A DNA stretch of 7,418 nucleotides from Phycisphaerae bacterium. GTDB taxonomy: Bacteria > Planctomycetota > Phycisphaerae > Tepidisphaerales > Tepidisphaeraceae. Below, in pieces: positions 5,052-7,418 of the stretch; within the stretch, counting starts at the first letter, position 1, and each line of letters starts with the position of its first letter. The notes under the pieces are model-generated. The model saw only the letters and a program-made list of their open reading frames with translations. It had not been told where the DNA came from and ran no database searches. The stretch is taken from positions 1-7,418 of the forward strand of contig JACMJD010000511.1 in NCBI GenBank assembly GCA_014380825.1, in the 5' to 3' direction. The position numbers and the translations under genes were made by a program.

Positions 5052-6383
5052 ATGAACGACGACTGGGATTTGCTGGAGCGATTCACGCAGACGCGATGCG
5101 AACGCGCGTTCGCCGAGCTAGTTGCACGGCACGCCGGGCTTGTCTATGCGACATGTCGGCGACGACTGCGCGATGCGCACTTAGCCGAAGATGCGACGCA
5201 GGCGGTGTTCGTGCTGCTTGCGCGCCGACCGCCAACGAGAAGCAATCGCGGCTCGCCGCTTGCGGCGTGGCTGTATCAGACAGCGGTCTTCACCTGCAAC
5301 AACGCCATGCGTTCACGACGACTGCGCGGCGAACGGGAATCGCAAGTGAGACCAAAAGCGGAAGCGGCGGCACTACCGATCGAAGTTGAGGCGCAGCTCG
5401 ATCAAGCGATCGGGGCGCTGACCAGTACGGATCGCGATGTGCTGATCTTGCGTTATCACCACGATCTGAATCTGCACGAACTTGCCGCGAGCCTCAGTAT
5501 CTCGGAATCCACCGCCAGCAAGCGCGCGACCCGTGCTCTGGAACGGCTGAAACGCGCGTTCGCACGTGTCGGCGGCGCGTCGCCGGCAACGGTTGTCGTC
5601 GCCTCGTTACCCGGTCTGCTGCGACAACCACCGCCGCACGGGTTGGTCGATCTAACCGTTTCTCACGCGCTCGCATCCAACGCGAGTGCGGTCATCGGAG
5701 TGACTCAAGCCATGTTGCACGCGAAGCTCAAACTTGCGGTGGCCGCGATGGTTGCCAGTGTGGTCGTCGTGGGTGGCGCCACGCTGTCGGTGTCGCTCCT
5801 GTCGGCACAAACGCCGCCTGCGGCAAGCCAGCCTGCCCAGCAACTCTCTCCGATCGAAACGTTACGTGACCTAGTCGATGCGTATCGTCGCGGCGACGCC
5901 GTCACGGTGCGTTCGATGTTCGTCGCGAGCGAGCCAACCGGGCGTCGCATGCTCGACGCGTTGTGCGACTACATCAAAGTCAGCCACAACCTGCGCAGCG
6001 CGGTGACAGCGAAGTTCGGCAAGGACGCGCTGGAGCAGTTCCCCGAGCTAAGCGAGCTCACGCCGCTCGATTACCTCGGGCAAATCGATGACGATCAACT
6101 CGCGAATTTTGACGAGACGGTCGATCGCGATACCGTCACGCTGCAAGCCCCCGACAAGCAATCGGATGCGTTCATCTTTGTACAGCACCAAGGGGTGTGG
6201 AAAATCTCCGCCGACCGAATGACCAGCGACTGGACCCCAAAACAGACGGACGAACGTGCCGGCAGTGTGGAAGAGGTCACCGAGGCCGCGCGGAAGTTCG
6301 CGGAGCAGACTCAATCGGGCAAGTACGCAACGATCGACGAGCTGCGTGAAGCGATGCAACCGATCCTCAATCGAGGACGATGA
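5052..6383 (+). CDS. ECF-type sigma factor with transmembrane segment and exported C-terminal domain (copy 2)
   Basis: A 443-residue paralogue of the protein at 2534-3991. Sigma region 2 is at about 17-80 (AFAELVARHAGLVYATC, HLAEDATQAVFVLLARR), sigma region 4 at about 112-172 (DRDVLILRYHHDLNLHELAASLSISESTASKR), a Pro/Ala-containing linker at 173-220, a hydrophobic segment at about 227-251, and an exported domain at about 264-443 starting LSPIETLRDLVDAYRRGD and containing FVQHQGVWKIS. The spacer after the membrane segment is much shorter than in copy 1. The C-terminal domains of copies 1 and 2 align over their length but are far less similar than the sigma parts, which suggests different signals sensed. 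ATG 5052 is preferred to the in-frame GTG 5007, which would add 15 residues absent from the paralogues and overlap the putative promoter. A GAGGG lies close to the ATG. Confidence 0.9.
   Translation: MNDDWDLLERFTQTRCERAFAELVARHAGLVYATCRRRLRDAHLAEDATQAVFVLLARRPPTRSNRGSPLAAWLYQTAVFTCNNAMRSRRLRGERESQVRPKAEAAALPIEVEAQLDQAIGALTSTDRDVLILRYHHDLNLHELAASLSISESTASKRATRALERLKRAFARVGGASPATVVVASLPGLLRQPPPHGLVDLTVSHALASNASAVIGVTQAMLHAKLKLAVAAMVASVVVVGGATLSVSLLSAQTPPAASQPAQQLSPIETLRDLVDAYRRGDAVTVRSMFVASEPTGRRMLDALCDYIKVSHNLRSAVTAKFGKDALEQFPELSELTPLDYLGQIDDDQLANFDETVDRDTVTLQAPDKQSDAFIFVQHQGVWKISADRMTSDWTPKQTDERAGSVEEVTEAARKFAEQTQSGKYATIDELREAMQPILNRGR
5696..5714 (+). promoter_or_regulatory. candidate internal ribosome site and in-frame start, sigma copy 2
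   Basis: CGGAG (5696-5700) lies 11 bases before an in-frame ATG (5712, codon 221) that would start MLHAKLKLAVAAM..., a signal-peptide-like stretch ending LSA-Q at 250-253 of the full protein. The spacing is longer and the match shorter than in copies 1 and 3, so this is the weakest of the three. Confidence 0.35.
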
Positions 6384-6402
6384 GCGCCGCTGGGAAGGGC
6401 GG

Positions 6403-6427
6403 GCGGAATAGGAAATAAACATTCCGC
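6403..6427 (+). repeat. small hairpin between sigma copies 2 and 3
   Basis: GCGGAAT (6403-6409) and ATTCCGC (6421-6427) form a 7-bp stem around an 11-base loop, 20 bases after the stop of sigma copy 2. No T run follows, so it is at most a weak terminator or an RNA-stabilising hairpin. The rest of the 97-base gap holds the candidate promoter at 6438-6462. Confidence 0.4.
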
Positions 6428-6437
6428 GCGCGAGAAT

Positions 6438-6462
6438 GTCACATCTGATGTTGGCCTGACAT
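6438..6462 (+). promoter_or_regulatory. candidate promoter/operator of the third sigma gene
   Basis: GTCACA at 6438-6443, identical to the one before sigma copy 1, is followed by GGC-CTG-ACAT at 6453-6462, with one base less between the halves. ACAT ends 18 bases before ATG 6481. Confidence 0.45.
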
Positions 6463-6480
6463 ATCACTGTTGAGAAACCA

Positions 6481-7418
6481 ATGGACGACTGGGACTTGCT
6501 GGAGCAATTCCGGTTGGCGCGGTCTGAGCAGGCGTTTGGCGAGCTGGTTCGGCGGCATGCCGGGTTTGTGCTGGCCACCTGCAAAAGGCGTCTGCGCGAC
6601 GCGGGTCTGAGCGAGGATGCCGCCCAGGCGGTGTTCCTGGTGCTGGCGCGTCGTCCGCCAACGCGAACCGGTTCGAGCGCGCTGGCGGGATGGCTCCACA
6701 AAACTGCGGTTTACGCCTGCAACAACGCCATGCGAGCGAAGACGTCTCGCGATGAATATGAACGACAAGCGGCCGCCGAGCGAGCGGCGACGGTCGATCC
6801 GCGCACGGATGTCGCGGTTGATCCTGCGGAAGCGGAACGATTGCTCGACGAAGCGTTGGCCGAGCTGTCGATCAAGGAGCGCGATGCGGTTTTACTGCGG
6901 TATTACCAGGACCAAAGCGTCCAACAGGTTGGTCAATCCCTGGGAATCTCGCAGAACACGGCGACGAAGCGAATCGGCCGCGCTATCGAACGAATGCGTG
7001 CATTTCTGGCGGACAAGGGTCTGGCGATCTCTGCGCCAGTGCTGATCGAAGCGATCACGCACGCGACGCGTGCGCCGTTGCCGGCGGGGGAGTTTATCGA
7101 ACAGGCAATATCCGTCGCGATGGGTCAGTCGGTGGCGTCAACTATTGTTCAACACTTAGCCGAAGGAGTGAATCACATGATTCGAATTGCACAAGTGAAA
7201 CTGGTGGTCGCGGTGGTGGCGGTTGTGTCAACCGCGGGCGGCGGAATCGTGGCCGTCAATCAGTTGATGGCGCAATCCAGTGCGCCCAGGCCTACGGCGG
7301 TCGTAACCGCGAATGAACCGGCGACCAGACCCGCCTCAGCGCTCGCGCCGGAAAATCGCGCTGGCGCTGCGACACCCAAGGCCGCGCTGCATGCGCTCGC
7401 CGCCGCAGGACGCGCGGC
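6481..7418 (+). CDS. ECF-type sigma factor with transmembrane segment (copy 3, cut by the window end)
   Basis: The open frame runs off the right edge after 312 residues; the missing part is most of the exported domain. Sigma region 2 is at about 16-80 (AFGELVRRHAGFVLATCKRRLRDAGLSEDAAQAVF) and closest to copy 2 (both have LARRPPTR and CNNAMR). Sigma region 4 is at about 122-180 (ERDAVLLRYYQDQ, then VGQSLGISQNTATKRIGRA). A hydrophobic segment (about 239-262) follows the linker, then MAQ and a Pro/Ala/Thr-rich spacer, then TPKAALHALAAAGR, matching the first line of the C-terminal domain of copy 1 (TPKGALRAFTNATR). ATG 6481 begins MDDWDLLEQF, aligned with the starts of the two paralogues; only GAGAAA precedes it as a possible ribosome site. 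Confidence 0.9.
   Translation, partial: MDDWDLLEQFRLARSEQAFGELVRRHAGFVLATCKRRLRDAGLSEDAAQAVFLVLARRPPTRTGSSALAGWLHKTAVYACNNAMRAKTSRDEYERQAAAERAATVDPRTDVAVDPAEAERLLDEALAELSIKERDAVLLRYYQDQSVQQVGQSLGISQNTATKRIGRAIERMRAFLADKGLAISAPVLIEAITHATRAPLPAGEFIEQAISVAMGQSVASTIVQHLAEGVNHMIRIAQVKLVVAVVAVVSTAGGGIVAVNQLMAQSSAPRPTAVVTANEPATRPASALAPENRAGAATPKAALHALAAAGRA
7162..7179 (+). promoter_or_regulatory. candidate internal ribosome site and in-frame start, sigma copy 3
   Basis: GAAGGAG (7162-7168) lies 8 bases before an in-frame ATG (7177, codon 233). The product would start MIRIAQVKLVVAVVAVV, with a hydrophobic core and LMA-Q at 262-265 of the full protein, a standard signal-peptide pattern. It is far better placed than anything at the gene's own start. 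Confidence 0.5.

Noticed and set aside
4895..5389. Plus-strand open frame overlapping the end of the PEP-CTERM gene and the start of sigma copy 2
   Set aside because: It runs through a strong terminator and conflicts with two recognised genes; Arg/Ala/Cys-rich shadow.
6048..6701. Minus-strand open frame across the gap between sigma copies 2 and 3
   Set aside because: It overlaps two well-supported + strand sigma genes and the composition is that of a shadow frame.

Overview
The window looks like a piece of a GC-rich (about 60% GC by eye) planctomycete genome, most likely Phycisphaerae or a close relative. Three signs support this: a PEP-CTERM secreted protein with the ending VPEPAMVGLASLVLPLLGRR, sigma factors with the LAEDxTQAVFxxLARR signature fused to a membrane segment and an exported domain, and a tandem array of such sigma paralogues. 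The assignment rests on protein style alone. All recognised genes lie on the + strand.

Left part (1-2533): a 278-bp nested palindrome runs into the start codon of an RtcB-type RNA ligase gene (276-1766). The gene carries an in-frame insertion of about 35 residues containing a repeat. Twelve bases after it lies a small CX5R cysteine phosphatase gene (1779-2312). A frameshifted 74-base second copy of the rtcB 3' end follows directly (2315-2388), so the phosphatase is bracketed by two versions of the rtcB tail. This points to past recombination or insertion.

Right part (2534-7418): three paralogous ECF-type sigma factors (2534-3991, 5052-6383, and 6481 to the window end, truncated) share one layout: sigma region 2, sigma region 4, a linker, one hydrophobic segment, then a C-terminal domain predicted to lie outside the cytoplasm. 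A PEP-CTERM secreted protein (4099-4920) sits between the first and second, isolated by two convincing intrinsic terminators (3996-4026 and 4940-4998). No separate anti-sigma gene is seen, so the fused exported domain is the natural candidate for controlling the sigma part in cis.

Two patterns tie the right part together. First, the motif GGC-N3-ACAT occurs 17-30 bases upstream of the start codon of all three sigma genes and of the PEP-CTERM gene, and I found no other + strand copy by eye. It may be a shared promoter or operator, which would make this a small self-regulating unit controlling a surface or exported protein. Second, each sigma gene has an in-frame internal ATG just before the hydrophobic segment, preceded by a Shine-Dalgarno-like GGAG. 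What follows reads like a normal signal peptide ending in LFA-Q, LSA-Q or LMA-Q. The exported domain may therefore be a once separate secreted protein fused to a sigma factor, and may still be translated separately.

There are no tRNA, rRNA, CRISPR or transposase genes that I can support. No gene-free stretch exceeds 300 bases.
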